Below are positions 25,330-33,813 of a DNA stretch of 64,000 bases, piece after piece (positions within the stretch are counted from its first letter, which is position 1; the number at the start of each line of letters is the position of its first letter). Under the pieces are notes generated by a model. That model was not told where the DNA came from, did no database searches, and was given only the letters and a program-made list of their open reading frames with translations. The translations under genes and the position numbers were made by a program. Source of the stretch: Lentzea guizhouensis (GTDB lineage Bacteria; Actinomycetota; Actinomycetes; Mycobacteriales; Pseudonocardiaceae); NCBI RefSeq assembly GCF_001701025.1, contig NZ_CP016793.1, forward strand, positions 124,001 to 188,000, written 5' to 3'.

Positions 25330-26040
25330 CTACTGGAATACGACGACCGGCAGCACCACGACCTCCCCGGTCTCCGCGTTCCAGGACTGCACCTTGCCCA
25401 GGCACCGCGCGTTGAACTGCCCTGGCGGCATCGTGTCGCGCAGGCTGTCCCGGTCGCACTCGACCCGCACCCGGTGCTCGCCGACGGGCGCGAGCAGCAC
25501 CGCCCGGTCACCGGTGTCGTCGCCGAGCTCGAACCGCCCGTGCAACGACACGTAGTCGCGGATGTCGTTGAGCCGGGTGGCCCTCCCGCGCCGCCACGCC
25601 TCGTCCGCGGTGATGGTCCTGGCGGTCAGGTCGACGTCCACGACACCGTGCGCGGCCCGCAGTCCCGCCAGCACCACGCCGATGACGTCGATCTCCGTGG
25701 CGGGCTTCTCGTAGGTGTCGGTGTTCTGCTCCACCACCGAACCGTCCACGCCGATGCCGAACTCGCTCGGGCCGACCTGGAGCTTGCCGTTCTTGGTGAC
25801 GGTGATCTGCTTGACGAACTGCCGGGTGACGGCGTCGTCGTAGCGGCCGACCTTGCACAGGTTGATCATGCGCTGGCCGTGCACGTAGAACAGCAGGCCC
25901 GGCACCTCCGGCGCGGGGTCGCGGTGGCGCACCCACCGCACCGCCAGCGCGACCACGACGAAGAACGCGACCAGCGTCGCCACCCACAGCAGGACCCAGC
26001 CCCACGAGACGGACCACCACAGCGCTCTATCGACACCCAC
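25330..26040 (-). CDS. Single-pass membrane protein of the vWA operon
   Basis: 236 residues, no family recognised. One membrane helix at about residues 11-36 is followed by a basic stretch (RWVRHRD) and a mainly beta C-terminal domain that should lie in the cytoplasm (positive-inside rule). Its start overlaps the vWA lipoprotein gene by 14 bases. It may link the extracytoplasmic vWA and solute-binding proteins to the cell interior. Confidence 0.7.
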   Translation of the reverse strand: MGVDRALWWSVSWGWVLLWVATLVAFFVVVALAVRWVRHRDPAPEVPGLLFYVHGQRMINLCKVGRYDDAVTRQFVKQITVTKNGKLQVGPSEFGIGVDGSVVEQNTDTYEKPATEIDVIGVVLAGLRAAHGVVDVDLTARTITADEAWRRGRATRLNDIRDYVSLHGRFELGDDTGDRAVLLAPVGEHRVRVECDRDSLRDTMPPGQFNARCLGKVQSWNAETGEVVVLPVVVFQ

Positions 26041-27463
26041 GGATCTCCCTCACCGCCTCCAGCAACGACCTCGCGCCGGCCTCCACGAGCCGGCCCCCGC
26101 TGGCCTGGGCCACGCGGTCGAGCTCGGCGCGGTCCGCCTCGCCGAACCGGATCGGGTACACGGGCACCTCGCCCCGGCCGACGCGCAGGAACTCGTCCAC
26201 CGACGGTCCCGCGTTGTTCTCGCCGTCGGTCATCAGCACGACCGTCGTCTCGCCGCGGGCCAGCCGCAGCGCGTGGTCGAGCGCGCCCCAGATCGCCGTG
26301 TTGTCGCGCAGGTCGTCCGAGGCGACGACGGCCCGCAACGCGTCGAGGTCGGCCCGTCCGCGCACGGTGACCGACCGCTCCTCCAGCACAGTGCCCGCGA
26401 ACCGGACGATCGTGACCGTCTCGCCGACGTAGAAGCGGTCGAACCCGTTCAGCGACGCGAAAGCCTCCCGCAGAGCGGCGATCCGCTCGCCCCGCATGGA
26501 TGTCGAGTAGTCCAGCACGAAGACCACCTGCCGGCCGTCGCCCGCCCGGTCGTGGAACAGCAGCAGCCGGTCCAGGACCTCCTGGCTGTCCGGGAAGTAC
26601 AGCGCGGTGCCGATGTCCGCGGTCAGCCTGGAGTCGCGCGGCGTGGCCGGGTCGACGGGCCGCCGCCAGGTGCGTTCGGTGATCATCCGCTGGGCCGCCG
26701 GGGACCGCAGCCACTCCACGACCCGGTCGTAGGCGGCGCGCTGGGCCGGCTCGACGAGCATCAGCGGGTAGTCCGACAGCACGATCCCGTCACGCGGGTA
26801 CACGAGGTCCAACGGCTCGGTGAGCCGCCCGGAAGCGTTGAGCGCCAGCAGTTCCGACTCGTGTGCGACGACCCCGTCCACCTCCGGCCGGGCGACGAGC
26901 TCGCCGACCGGGTCGGGCACGTCGAACGCCCGCCCGGCGAGGAACCCCTGCAGCCGGTCGCAGCTCACGTCCTGCGGCCGCAACGCCGCACCGGTGCCCG
27001 CGGCCGCCGTCGCGACCCCGATGAGCGCGGCCATCCCGCCACCGGAGACGCGCGGGTCGGCCATGCCGTAGCGGAACTCCCCCATCGCCGCCCGGTCCGC
27101 GAGGTCCGCCCACGTCGGCCGCTCGCCCAGCACCGCCCGCTTGCCCCGCCGCACGCCCAGCACCACCGGCGAGGTCATGATGCTCGCCGACAACGCGGGC
27201 TCGGCACCGCGCAGCCGCAAGAACCTGTTGGTGGACAACCACGCCACGTCGAACCCGGCGAGCGACCGGCTGGCCTCGACCGCGCCCCGGTGCTCCACCA
27301 CGAGCTCGACACCGGTGGCGCGCTTCAGCTCGGCGAGCACCGGACCGAGGTCGGCGAGCTCGGGGCTCGCGAGCATCCGCAGCCGGACCGGCGCGGGTGA
27401 GCTCGCTGTGCACGCTGCGCACGCGCTGAGCAGGAGCAGCAGCACCGCGGCGAGCACCCTCAT
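26027..27463 (-). CDS. Lipoprotein with solute-binding and von Willebrand factor A domains
   Basis: 478 residues. The N-terminus MRVLAAVLLLLLSACAAC has lipobox-type cysteines at 15 and 18. Residues 25-270 look like a type 2 periplasmic binding protein (FDVAWLSTNRFL, VVLGVRRGKRAVLG, YPLMLVEPAQRAAYDRVVEWL). Residues 310-475 are a vWA domain with the metal site DYSTSMRG and later TDGENN. It is membrane-anchored on the outside. The gene overlaps its two neighbours in the operon by 4 and 14 bases. Confidence 0.83.
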   Translation of the reverse strand: MRVLAAVLLLLLSACAACTASSPAPVRLRMLASPELADLGPVLAELKRATGVELVVEHRGAVEASRSLAGFDVAWLSTNRFLRLRGAEPALSASIMTSPVVLGVRRGKRAVLGERPTWADLADRAAMGEFRYGMADPRVSGGGMAALIGVATAAAGTGAALRPQDVSCDRLQGFLAGRAFDVPDPVGELVARPEVDGVVAHESELLALNASGRLTEPLDLVYPRDGIVLSDYPLMLVEPAQRAAYDRVVEWLRSPAAQRMITERTWRRPVDPATPRDSRLTADIGTALYFPDSQEVLDRLLLFHDRAGDGRQVVFVLDYSTSMRGERIAALREAFASLNGFDRFYVGETVTIVRFAGTVLEERSVTVRGRADLDALRAVVASDDLRDNTAIWGALDHALRLARGETTVVLMTDGENNAGPSVDEFLRVGRGEVPVYPIRFGEADRAELDRVAQASGGRLVEAGARSLLEAVREIRGCR

Positions 27464-28581
27464 CGGCAGTCGCCGACCACGTCGAGCATGCGCTCGAAGT
27501 ACTCCGCCTTGGGCAGCGGCACCCGGCCCGCCTGCTCGGCGGGTGGTTCCGGCAGCCCGCGCCCGGTGATCACCTGGCCGAAGTCCTGGTCGGTCTCACC
27601 GCTCCAGCCCAGCGCGTGGAACCCCAGCTCGACCGCGCGCCGGCGCAGCCCGGGGTCGTTCATCATCAGCTCGCCGATCCGGTCGCCCTCCGGCGTGAAC
27701 GAGATGAGCTCGGGCGTGCTCTGGTGCTGCGCCGTCGGGTAGAGCAGCACGCGAGCGCGGTCGACCTGCTCCCGCCGCAACTGATATGCAATATACTGGT
27801 GCTCGTATATCACCGCGATGACCGCGTGCGTGCGTCCTTCCGGCACGAAGAACTTCGGTGACATGTCCTCACCGGCCTGGCCCTGCGCGGCGATGTGCGG
27901 CTTGACCTGCAGCGCCAGCTCCTCCGCCGCCTGCAGGCTCTGCACCGGCTCGTTGCGGATCGCGGCAGCGTAGAACCCGACGAGCGCGGCACCCGAGTAG
28001 GCCTTGCACGGGTCCGGCGACTGGGCGATGACGAGGTTGCCGTTGCCCATCTGGTAGTCGCTCCACCGCGTCGTGGACAGCGCCATGAACTTCTTGAGGT
28101 CGAGGTTGTAGTACAGCGGCGCGTCACTCTTGTCGTGCGCGGTGGCCGCGCCCGCCCGCACCAGCGCCTCGGCGTACTCGCGGAAGGTGCCGAGCACGAC
28201 CGGTGTGAAGAACGGCCGGAACGGCACCGCGTGCTTGCCCTCCCGGCGCGCCTTGACCCGTTCGTTCGCCACGTGCCCGGACGGGAACACGAAGTGGTAG
28301 CTGTCGAGATCAGGGCTGTCGGCGAGGTCGCGCGACCCGATCGGCGTCACGTGCACCTGGTAGCCGCGCGCCATCAGGATCCGCTTCACCTGCTCGTCCT
28401 GGAAGAACTCCCGCTTGGACGCGAGCATCACCCGCACCACGGTGACGCCCTTGAACGGCCCGGTGACGTGCCCGGTGACCAGCAGCACCACCAGGCCGAC
28501 CACGAACACCGCCAACGGCGGCACGAACCACAGCAGGAAACGTCGTCGCGGGTCGACAGCCTTGAACTCCGGTTCCTGCAC
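27460..28581 (-). CDS. Membrane-anchored solute-binding-like protein
   Basis: 373 residues. One helix at about 15-40 is followed by an extracytoplasmic domain. VVRVMLASKREFFQDEQVKRILMARGY ... VVLGTFREYAEALVRAG ... NGNLVIAQSPDPC reads like a type 2 periplasmic binding fold. First gene of the three-gene operon. The ligand is unknown, and there is no ABC permease or ATPase nearby, so it is probably not a transporter. Confidence 0.7.
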   Translation of the reverse strand: MQEPEFKAVDPRRRFLLWFVPPLAVFVVGLVVLLVTGHVTGPFKGVTVVRVMLASKREFFQDEQVKRILMARGYQVHVTPIGSRDLADSPDLDSYHFVFPSGHVANERVKARREGKHAVPFRPFFTPVVLGTFREYAEALVRAGAATAHDKSDAPLYYNLDLKKFMALSTTRWSDYQMGNGNLVIAQSPDPCKAYSGAALVGFYAAAIRNEPVQSLQAAEELALQVKPHIAAQGQAGEDMSPKFFVPEGRTHAVIAVIYEHQYIAYQLRREQVDRARVLLYPTAQHQSTPELISFTPEGDRIGELMMNDPGLRRRAVELGFHALGWSGETDQDFGQVITGRGLPEPPAEQAGRVPLPKAEYFERMLDVVGDCR

Positions 28582-28594
28582 GGCTCCCCCTCAT

Positions 28595-28642
28595 GCCAAA
28601 GGCCCCCTCGACAGGATTAGACGTGTCAAGGGGGCCTTTGGC
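28595..28642. terminator. 14-bp hairpin between operons
   Basis: GCCAAAGGCCCCCT (28595-28608) pairs perfectly with 28629-28642, and the loop has a further GACA/TGTC pair. It lies between the stop of the SDR gene and the start of the solute-binding operon on the same strand, so it may end the upstream transcript. There is no long T tract. Confidence 0.6.
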
Positions 28643-28671
28643 ACTACGCCGATCAGGGCCAAACGAAAGAG

Positions 28672-29430
28672 TCAGACGATGACCGCGCCACCGTCCACGA
28701 CCAGCGTCTCGCCGGTCACGTAACCACCGGCCGGGGACGCGAGGAAGACGACCGCGGCGGCCAGCTCCTCCGGGTCACCGATCCGGCCCGCGGGCAACGC
28801 GGCCCGCATCTTCTCCAGGTAGCCCGGCGGGTACTGGTCGGTCATCTCCGAGGCGAAGAAACCGGGGCAGATCGCGTTGACGCGGATGCCCTTGCGCCCG
28901 GTCCACTGCTGCGCCAGGTCGCGGGTCAAGCCGAGCAGACCGGCCTTCGACGCCGAGTAGGCCGCCTGCGGGATGCCCCCGGTCACCAGGCCCAGCACGC
29001 TGGAGATGTTGATGATCGAACCGCCGTTCGTCATCACCGCCCCCGCCGCTTGCGCCATCCAGTACGCGCCGTTGAGGTTCACGTCCATCACGCCGAGGAA
29101 CTGCTCGGGCGTCTCGCGCGAGGCCGGCACCGCCGACGCCACACCGGCGTTGTTGACCAGCACGTGCACCGGGCCGAACTCGGCGGCGGCGCGGGCCACC
29201 TCACGGCAGTCGTCGGGCTGCGACACGTCGGCCTGCACGACCAGCGCGCGCCGGCCGACGGACTCGACGAGTGCCGCCGTGTCCTTCAGCTTGTCCGCGC
29301 GCCGGGCCGCGAGCACGACGTCCGCGCCCGCCTCCGCCAGGCCCTTCGCGAACGCCACGCCGAGCCCCGAGGACGCGCCGGTGACGATCGCGACCTTCCC
29401 GTCGAGGCGGAACTTGTCCAGGATTCCCAC
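28672..29430 (-). CDS. Short-chain dehydrogenase/reductase of the thiolase operon
   Basis: 252 residues. TGASSGLG (17-24), NNAG (93-96), Ser144, Tyr158 and Lys162 are all present. GTG 29430 overlaps the thiolase stop by one base (TAGTG). It sits third after acyl-CoA dehydrogenase and thiolase, so it probably serves as a 3-hydroxyacyl-CoA dehydrogenase in the same degradation route. Confidence 0.88.
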   Translation of the reverse strand: MGILDKFRLDGKVAIVTGASSGLGVAFAKGLAEAGADVVLAARRADKLKDTAALVESVGRRALVVQADVSQPDDCREVARAAAEFGPVHVLVNNAGVASAVPASRETPEQFLGVMDVNLNGAYWMAQAAGAVMTNGGSIINISSVLGLVTGGIPQAAYSASKAGLLGLTRDLAQQWTGRKGIRVNAICPGFFASEMTDQYPPGYLEKMRAALPAGRIGDPEELAAAVVFLASPAGGYVTGETLVVDGGAVIV

Positions 29431-30626
29431 TACGAGAGCCTTTCCAGGATGATCGCCATGCCCTGACCGCCGCCGACGCACATCGTCTCCAGACCGAACT
29501 GGGCGTCGCGGGACCGCATGCCGTTGATCAGGGTGGTCATGATCCGGGCGCCGGTCGAGCCGAACGGGTGGCCGAGCGCGATGGCACCGCCGTGCACGTT
29601 CAGCCGGTCGATGTCGATGCCGAGCGCGCGCTGGCTGCCGAGCACCTGCACGGCGAACGCCTCGTTGATCTCCACCAGGTCGATGTCCGAAATGGACATA
29701 CCGGCATGCGCAAGCGCTTGCTGCGTGGCTTCCACCGGCCCGAGGCCCATGATCTCCGGCGAAAGCCCGGAGACACCGGTGGACACGATGCGCGCCAACG
29801 GGGTCAGCCCGAGCTCGCGGGCCCGCACGTCGCTCATGACCACCACGGCGGCGGCGCCGTCGTTGAGCGGGCAGCAGTTGCCGGCGGTGACGGTGCCCTC
29901 GGGGCGGAACGACGGCTTCAAGGACGAGACGGCCTCGTACGTCACTCCGGCGCGCGGACCGTCGTCAGTGGACACCACGGTCCCGTCCGGCAGCGTCACC
30001 GGCGTGATCTCGCGGGCGAAGAACCCGTCCGCGATCGCCTTCTCGGCGAGGTTCTGCGACCGCACCGCGAACTCGTCCTGGTCGTGCCGGGAGATGCCGA
30101 GCTGGGTGGCGACGTTCTCCGCGGTCTGGCCCATCGCGATGTAGTAGTCGGGCAGCTTGCCGTCCAGCCGCGGGTCGGTCCACGGCGCGTTGGACGCCGC
30201 CGTGTCGGCCGTCCGCTGCTGCGCCTCGTCGAACAACGGGTTCGACGAGGGCGCACCGGAGTGCATGTACCGCGACACGCATTCGACGCCGGCGGAGATG
30301 AACGCGTGCCCCTCGCCCGCCTTGATCGCGTGGAACGCCATCCGCGCGGTCTGCACCGAGGACGCGCAGAACCGGTTGACCGTCGTGCCGGGCACGCTGT
30401 CGTACCCGAGCTGCACGGCCACCCGGCGCGCGATGTTCTGCCCGTGCTCGTCCTGCGGCTCGGCACACCCGAGGTGCAGGTCGGTGATCTCGGTGGCGGG
30501 GATCTCGCCCAGCGCCGCGGAGATCACCTGCACGGCCAGGTCGTCCGGCCGCAGCGAGACGAGCGAACCCTTGCGCGCCCGGCCGATCGGCGACCGCGCG
30601 GTGGAGACGATGACGGCTTCCGCCAC
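29430..30626 (-). CDS. fadA: Acetyl-CoA acyltransferase (3-ketoacyl-CoA thiolase)
   Basis: 398 residues, normal for the family. Nucleophile Cys87 in NRFCASSVQ, then NEAFAVQVLGSQRALG, GGAIALGHPFGSTGAR with the catalytic His, and CVGGGQG with the second Cys. It carries out the last step of beta-oxidation. The start lies ten bases after the stop of the acyl-CoA dehydrogenase gene. Confidence 0.94.
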   Translation of the reverse strand: MAEAVIVSTARSPIGRARKGSLVSLRPDDLAVQVISAALGEIPATEITDLHLGCAEPQDEHGQNIARRVAVQLGYDSVPGTTVNRFCASSVQTARMAFHAIKAGEGHAFISAGVECVSRYMHSGAPSSNPLFDEAQQRTADTAASNAPWTDPRLDGKLPDYYIAMGQTAENVATQLGISRHDQDEFAVRSQNLAEKAIADGFFAREITPVTLPDGTVVSTDDGPRAGVTYEAVSSLKPSFRPEGTVTAGNCCPLNDGAAAVVVMSDVRARELGLTPLARIVSTGVSGLSPEIMGLGPVEATQQALAHAGMSISDIDLVEINEAFAVQVLGSQRALGIDIDRLNVHGGAIALGHPFGSTGARIMTTLINGMRSRDAQFGLETMCVGGGQGMAIILERLS

Positions 30627-30636
30627 AGCACACCCC

Positions 30637-31782
30637 TTACAGGCCGAGGTCGCGGCCGATGAGTTCCTTCATGATCTCGTTGGAGCCCGCCCAGATCTTC
30701 GTGACGCGGGCGTCCATCCACGCGCGGGCGACGCGGTACTCGGTCATGTAGCCGTAGCCGCCGTGCAGCTGCACGCAGGCGTCGATGACCTCGTTCTCGA
30801 TGTCGGCGCTCCAGTACTTCGCCTGCGCCGCCTCGACCGCGGTCAGCTCGCGCCGCACGTGCTGCATGGTCAGGTTGTCGACGAACGCCTGCGTCACGTC
30901 GAGCTTGGTGCGCAGCTCCGAGAGCAGGAACTTGTTGTGCTGGAACTTGCCGATCGCCTGCCCGAACGCCTTGCGCTCCTTCACGTACTCCAGGGTCTCG
31001 TCGAAGATGCCCTGGGCGTGCGCGAGGTTCGAGATGGCGGCGCCGATCCGCTCCTGCGGCAGGCGTTCCATCATGTAGATGAAGCCCTGGCCCTCCTCGC
31101 CGATCATGTTCGCGGCGGGCAGGCGCACGTCGGAGAAGAACAGCTCCGCGGTGTCGGAGGGGTGCTGGCCGACCTTGTCGAGCTTGCGGCCGCGTTCGAA
31201 GCCGGGCATGCCGGTCTCGACGGCGAACAGCGTGATGCCGCGCGCGCCCTTCGCCGGGTCGGTGCGGGCCGCGACGACGATCATGTCGGCGGTGTAGCCG
31301 TTGGTGATGAACGTCTTGGAGCCGTTGAGGATCCAGTCGTCACCGTCGTGCACGGCGGTGGTCTTCAGCGCGGCGAGGTCGGAGCCACCGGAGGGCTCGG
31401 TCATCGCGATGCCGGTCTTGAGCTCGCCGGTGCACATGCCGGGCAGCCAGCGCTGCTTCTGCTCCTCGGTGCACAGGTCGACCAGGTACGGCGCGACGAC
31501 GTCACCGTGGATGCCGAGCGACGACGCGACGGCCGCGTTGACCCGGCAGAGCTCCTCGGCGAAGACGGCGTTGAAGCGGTAGTCGTTCGCACCGCTGCCG
31601 CCGTACTCCTCCGGGATCTCCAGGCCCAGCAGGCCCTGACGCCCGGCCTCCAGCCAGACGTCGCGGTCGATCACCCGCTGCTCGATGAACTTCTCGACGT
31701 TCGGCACGATCGTGCGGTCGACGAACTCCTTCGCCGACTCCCGGAACGCGACGTGGTCCTCGTTGAACAGCGTCCGCTGCAC
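30637..31782 (-). CDS. Acyl-CoA dehydrogenase
   Basis: 381 residues with the complete acyl-CoA dehydrogenase fold: FNEDHVAFRESAKEFV helix, GIAMTEPSGGSDLAALKTTA (FAD-binding middle domain), NGSKTFITNGYTADMIVV, VQLHGGYGYMTEYRVARAW in the C-terminal helical domain. GTG 31782 is chosen over ATG 31797 because GGAGG (minus strand, 31791-31795) lies eight bases before it. First gene of the operon with thiolase and SDR; two operator palindromes lie directly upstream. Confidence 0.93.
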   Translation of the reverse strand: MQRTLFNEDHVAFRESAKEFVDRTIVPNVEKFIEQRVIDRDVWLEAGRQGLLGLEIPEEYGGSGANDYRFNAVFAEELCRVNAAVASSLGIHGDVVAPYLVDLCTEEQKQRWLPGMCTGELKTGIAMTEPSGGSDLAALKTTAVHDGDDWILNGSKTFITNGYTADMIVVAARTDPAKGARGITLFAVETGMPGFERGRKLDKVGQHPSDTAELFFSDVRLPAANMIGEEGQGFIYMMERLPQERIGAAISNLAHAQGIFDETLEYVKERKAFGQAIGKFQHNKFLLSELRTKLDVTQAFVDNLTMQHVRRELTAVEAAQAKYWSADIENEVIDACVQLHGGYGYMTEYRVARAWMDARVTKIWAGSNEIMKELIGRDLGL

Positions 31783-31798
31783 GACCCCTACCTCCATA

Positions 31799-31832
31799 CT
31801 AAGCGGTTGCTTAGCGCTAAGCGCCCGCTTAG
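31799..31832. promoter_or_regulatory. Double palindromic operator CTAAGC-N4-GCTTAG
   Basis: Two dyads, CTAAGCGGTTGCTTAG (31799-31814) and CTAAGCGCCCGCTTAG (31817-31832), are two bases apart in the short divergent promoter of the acyl-CoA dehydrogenase operon and the TetR gene. The arrangement suits repression of both units by that TetR protein. Confidence 0.8.
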
Positions 31833-31877
31833 CGTGCAGTACGATCCATCACCTGTCAACACGCGAGGAGCGGCCCG

Positions 31878-32501
31878 ATGACGACGACCGGCCTGGACGA
31901 GTTCGAGCTGCTCGACGAGACGTGGCGCTCGATCACCCCGGACGCCGCCCGCCGGATGCTCATCGCGGCCGCGCACGCGTTCGCGGACAAGGGATACCAC
32001 GCGACGACGACCCGGGACATCGCCGCGTTGGCCGGAATGTCCCCCGCGGCGGTGTACATCCACTACCGCTCCAAGGAAGAGCTGCTGTTCGCCATCTCCC
32101 GCGTCGGCCACGAGACGTCGCTGACGCTGCTCTCGGCCATCAGCGGCGCCGACGCGGTGGAGCGGCTGAAGAACGCGGTGGCGGCGTTCGCGGGGTGGCA
32201 CGCGGAGTTCCACACGACGGCGCGGGTGGTGCAGTACGAGCTGGGCGCGCTCTCACCGGAACACCACGCGGAGGTGGCGGAGCTGCGCAGGCAGATCGAC
32301 GGGCGGATGCGGGCGTTCATCTCCGACGGCATCGCCGACGGCGTGTTCGACGTGCCGGACCTGCCGGGCGCGACGCTCGCGGTGCTGTCGCTGTGCATCG
32401 ACGTGGCCCGCTGGTACCAGCCGGGCGGCAGGCGCACGCCGGACGAGATCGGCGCGCTGTACGCCGACCTCGTCCTGCGGATGCTGCGGCCCGCTACCTG
32501 A
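31878..32501 (+). CDS. TetR-family regulator divergent from beta-oxidation genes
   Basis: 207 residues. The helix-turn-helix is at about residues 24-70 (MLIAAAHAFADKGYHATTTRDIAALAGMSPAAVYIHYRSK). The C-terminal domain resembles regulators of acyl-CoA metabolism (WHAEFHTTARVVQYELGALSPEH). It is divergent from the acyl-CoA dehydrogenase operon across two operator palindromes and is therefore the best candidate for the protein that binds the CTAAGC dyads, including its own promoter. Confidence 0.9.
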   Translation: MTTTGLDEFELLDETWRSITPDAARRMLIAAAHAFADKGYHATTTRDIAALAGMSPAAVYIHYRSKEELLFAISRVGHETSLTLLSAISGADAVERLKNAVAAFAGWHAEFHTTARVVQYELGALSPEHHAEVAELRRQIDGRMRAFISDGIADGVFDVPDLPGATLAVLSLCIDVARWYQPGGRRTPDEIGALYADLVLRMLRPAT

Positions 32502-32766
32502 CCTTGCTGCGGCCGTACAGACCGGCCACGAGCGAGACGCCGATCGCGGCGACCACGATCTGGACGATCACCTCGATCCAGTCGATGCCCGGCGTGTCCT
32601 CCACGCCGAACAGCCTGGCGAGCCACGACCCGATGAACGCGGCCGCGATGCCGACCAGCAGGGTCAGCCAGATCGGGATGTTCTGCTTGCCCGGCGCGAA
32701 CAGCTTGCCCAGCAAACCGAGCACCAGGCCGATGATGAGCGCGCCGAGAATGCTCTCGATGGTCAC
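32494..32766 (-). CDS. GlsB/YeaQ/YmgE-family small membrane protein
   Basis: 90 residues with three hydrophobic segments. The pattern ILGALIIGLVLGLLGKLFAPG and LLVGIAAAFIGSWLARL is that of the GlsB/YeaQ/YmgE (transglycosylase-associated) stress proteins. It converges with the TetR gene, overlapping by eight bases. No partner gene is evident. Confidence 0.85.
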   Translation of the reverse strand: MTIESILGALIIGLVLGLLGKLFAPGKQNIPIWLTLLVGIAAAFIGSWLARLFGVEDTPGIDWIEVIVQIVVAAIGVSLVAGLYGRSKVR

Positions 32767-32851
32767 GGACGCCTCCTCCCGCTACTCCCCGACTTCACGG
32801 GGAACTCACGCCGAATCATCCCGGCACCCGGCGTGATCCGCAGCGCGAGAC

Positions 32852-33631
32852 CTACCAGCGGCTGCCCGACACCTGGCTCATCCACTGGTTGATCGTCGCG
32901 GTCCAGTCCGTGCCGACCGCCTGCTCGTGCGTGACGGCGAAGCGGCCGTAGGCGTCCCCACCGGCACGCAGCAGGCCGGCGCGCTTGTCGGCCTCCAGGA
33001 TCACGTGGACGTGCTGCGGCGTCGTGACGAAGGTCAGCTCGACCTGCTTGACGCGGCCCGCGAACTGCGGCGGCGGGTAGAACTCGATCTCCTGGTAGAA
33101 CGGCAGCGTCTGCGGCACGCCGTGGATGCGGCCCCGCTCGTTGTCGGCCTTGGTGAAGCGGAAGCCCATCTGCCCGAACGCCTGCAGCACCGCGTCCTGC
33201 GAGGGCAGCGGGTGCACCCAGATCGGGTCGAGGTCACCGGGGTCGACCGCGCCGCGGACCTCGAGCTCGGTGCGCAGGCCCAGCTGCATGCCGGCGAGCT
33301 GCATGCCGCCGACGACGTTCAGCGGGCACTCGACCGGCACCGGGACCTGGAAGGGCAGCGAGAGGTTCTGGTGCGGCTGCGCCACGATCCGCTGAGCCAC
33401 GGAGAACTTGTGGAACTCCATGTTGGTGTTGTACTCGTTGTCGCCGCTCTCGACCTCGACGCGGGTGAGCAGCGCCAGCGTGACGTGGTCGATCTCGGCC
33501 GGGTGGTCGCCGCCCGCGATCCTGACCTCGCCGCTCAGCACCTCGCCGGGCCGGACGTTCGGGTTGGTCAGCACCGTGTCGACAGTCGGCCCGCCCACGC
33601 CGAACGCGCGCAACATCCTCTTGAACACCAC
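32852..33631 (-). CDS. SpoOM-family sporulation-control-like protein
   Basis: 259 residues with an arrestin-like fold of the Spo0M family: FKRMLRAFGVGGPTVDTVL start, RPGEVLSGEVRIAGGDHPAEIDHVTLALLTRVE, and the C-terminal WTATINQWMSQVSG. GGAGG is five bases before GTG 33631. In Bacillus the protein affects sporulation and cytoskeleton; in actinomycetes its role is not settled. Single gene. Confidence 0.87.
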   Translation of the reverse strand: MVFKRMLRAFGVGGPTVDTVLTNPNVRPGEVLSGEVRIAGGDHPAEIDHVTLALLTRVEVESGDNEYNTNMEFHKFSVAQRIVAQPHQNLSLPFQVPVPVECPLNVVGGMQLAGMQLGLRTELEVRGAVDPGDLDPIWVHPLPSQDAVLQAFGQMGFRFTKADNERGRIHGVPQTLPFYQEIEFYPPPQFAGRVKQVELTFVTTPQHVHVILEADKRAGLLRAGGDAYGRFAVTHEQAVGTDWTATINQWMSQVSGSRW

Positions 33632-33787
33632 TGCGGCCTCCTGAAGCCCTTCGCAACTGTGCGGGGAAGTCTGCCAACTGAATCGCCGGTTCGCCCCGAA
33701 GCGTTCCGTTGACGTCTCACTCCCCCCGATCGGTTCCGTATGGACTTCTGTTGACCTCAGGTGGCAACATGCGACCGCCGTCACATA

Positions 33788-33803
33788 CTAAGCGGTCGCT
33801 CAG
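33788..33803. promoter_or_regulatory. TetR-type operator before the acyl-CoA carboxylase gene
   Basis: CTAAGCGGTCGCTCAG matches the dyads at 21868 and 31799 with one mismatch in the right arm. It abuts the ribosome-binding site CAGGAGG (33801-33807) of the carboxylase gene, so a bound repressor would block the transcript start. Confidence 0.6.
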
Positions 33804-33813
33804 GAGGTTCGCA

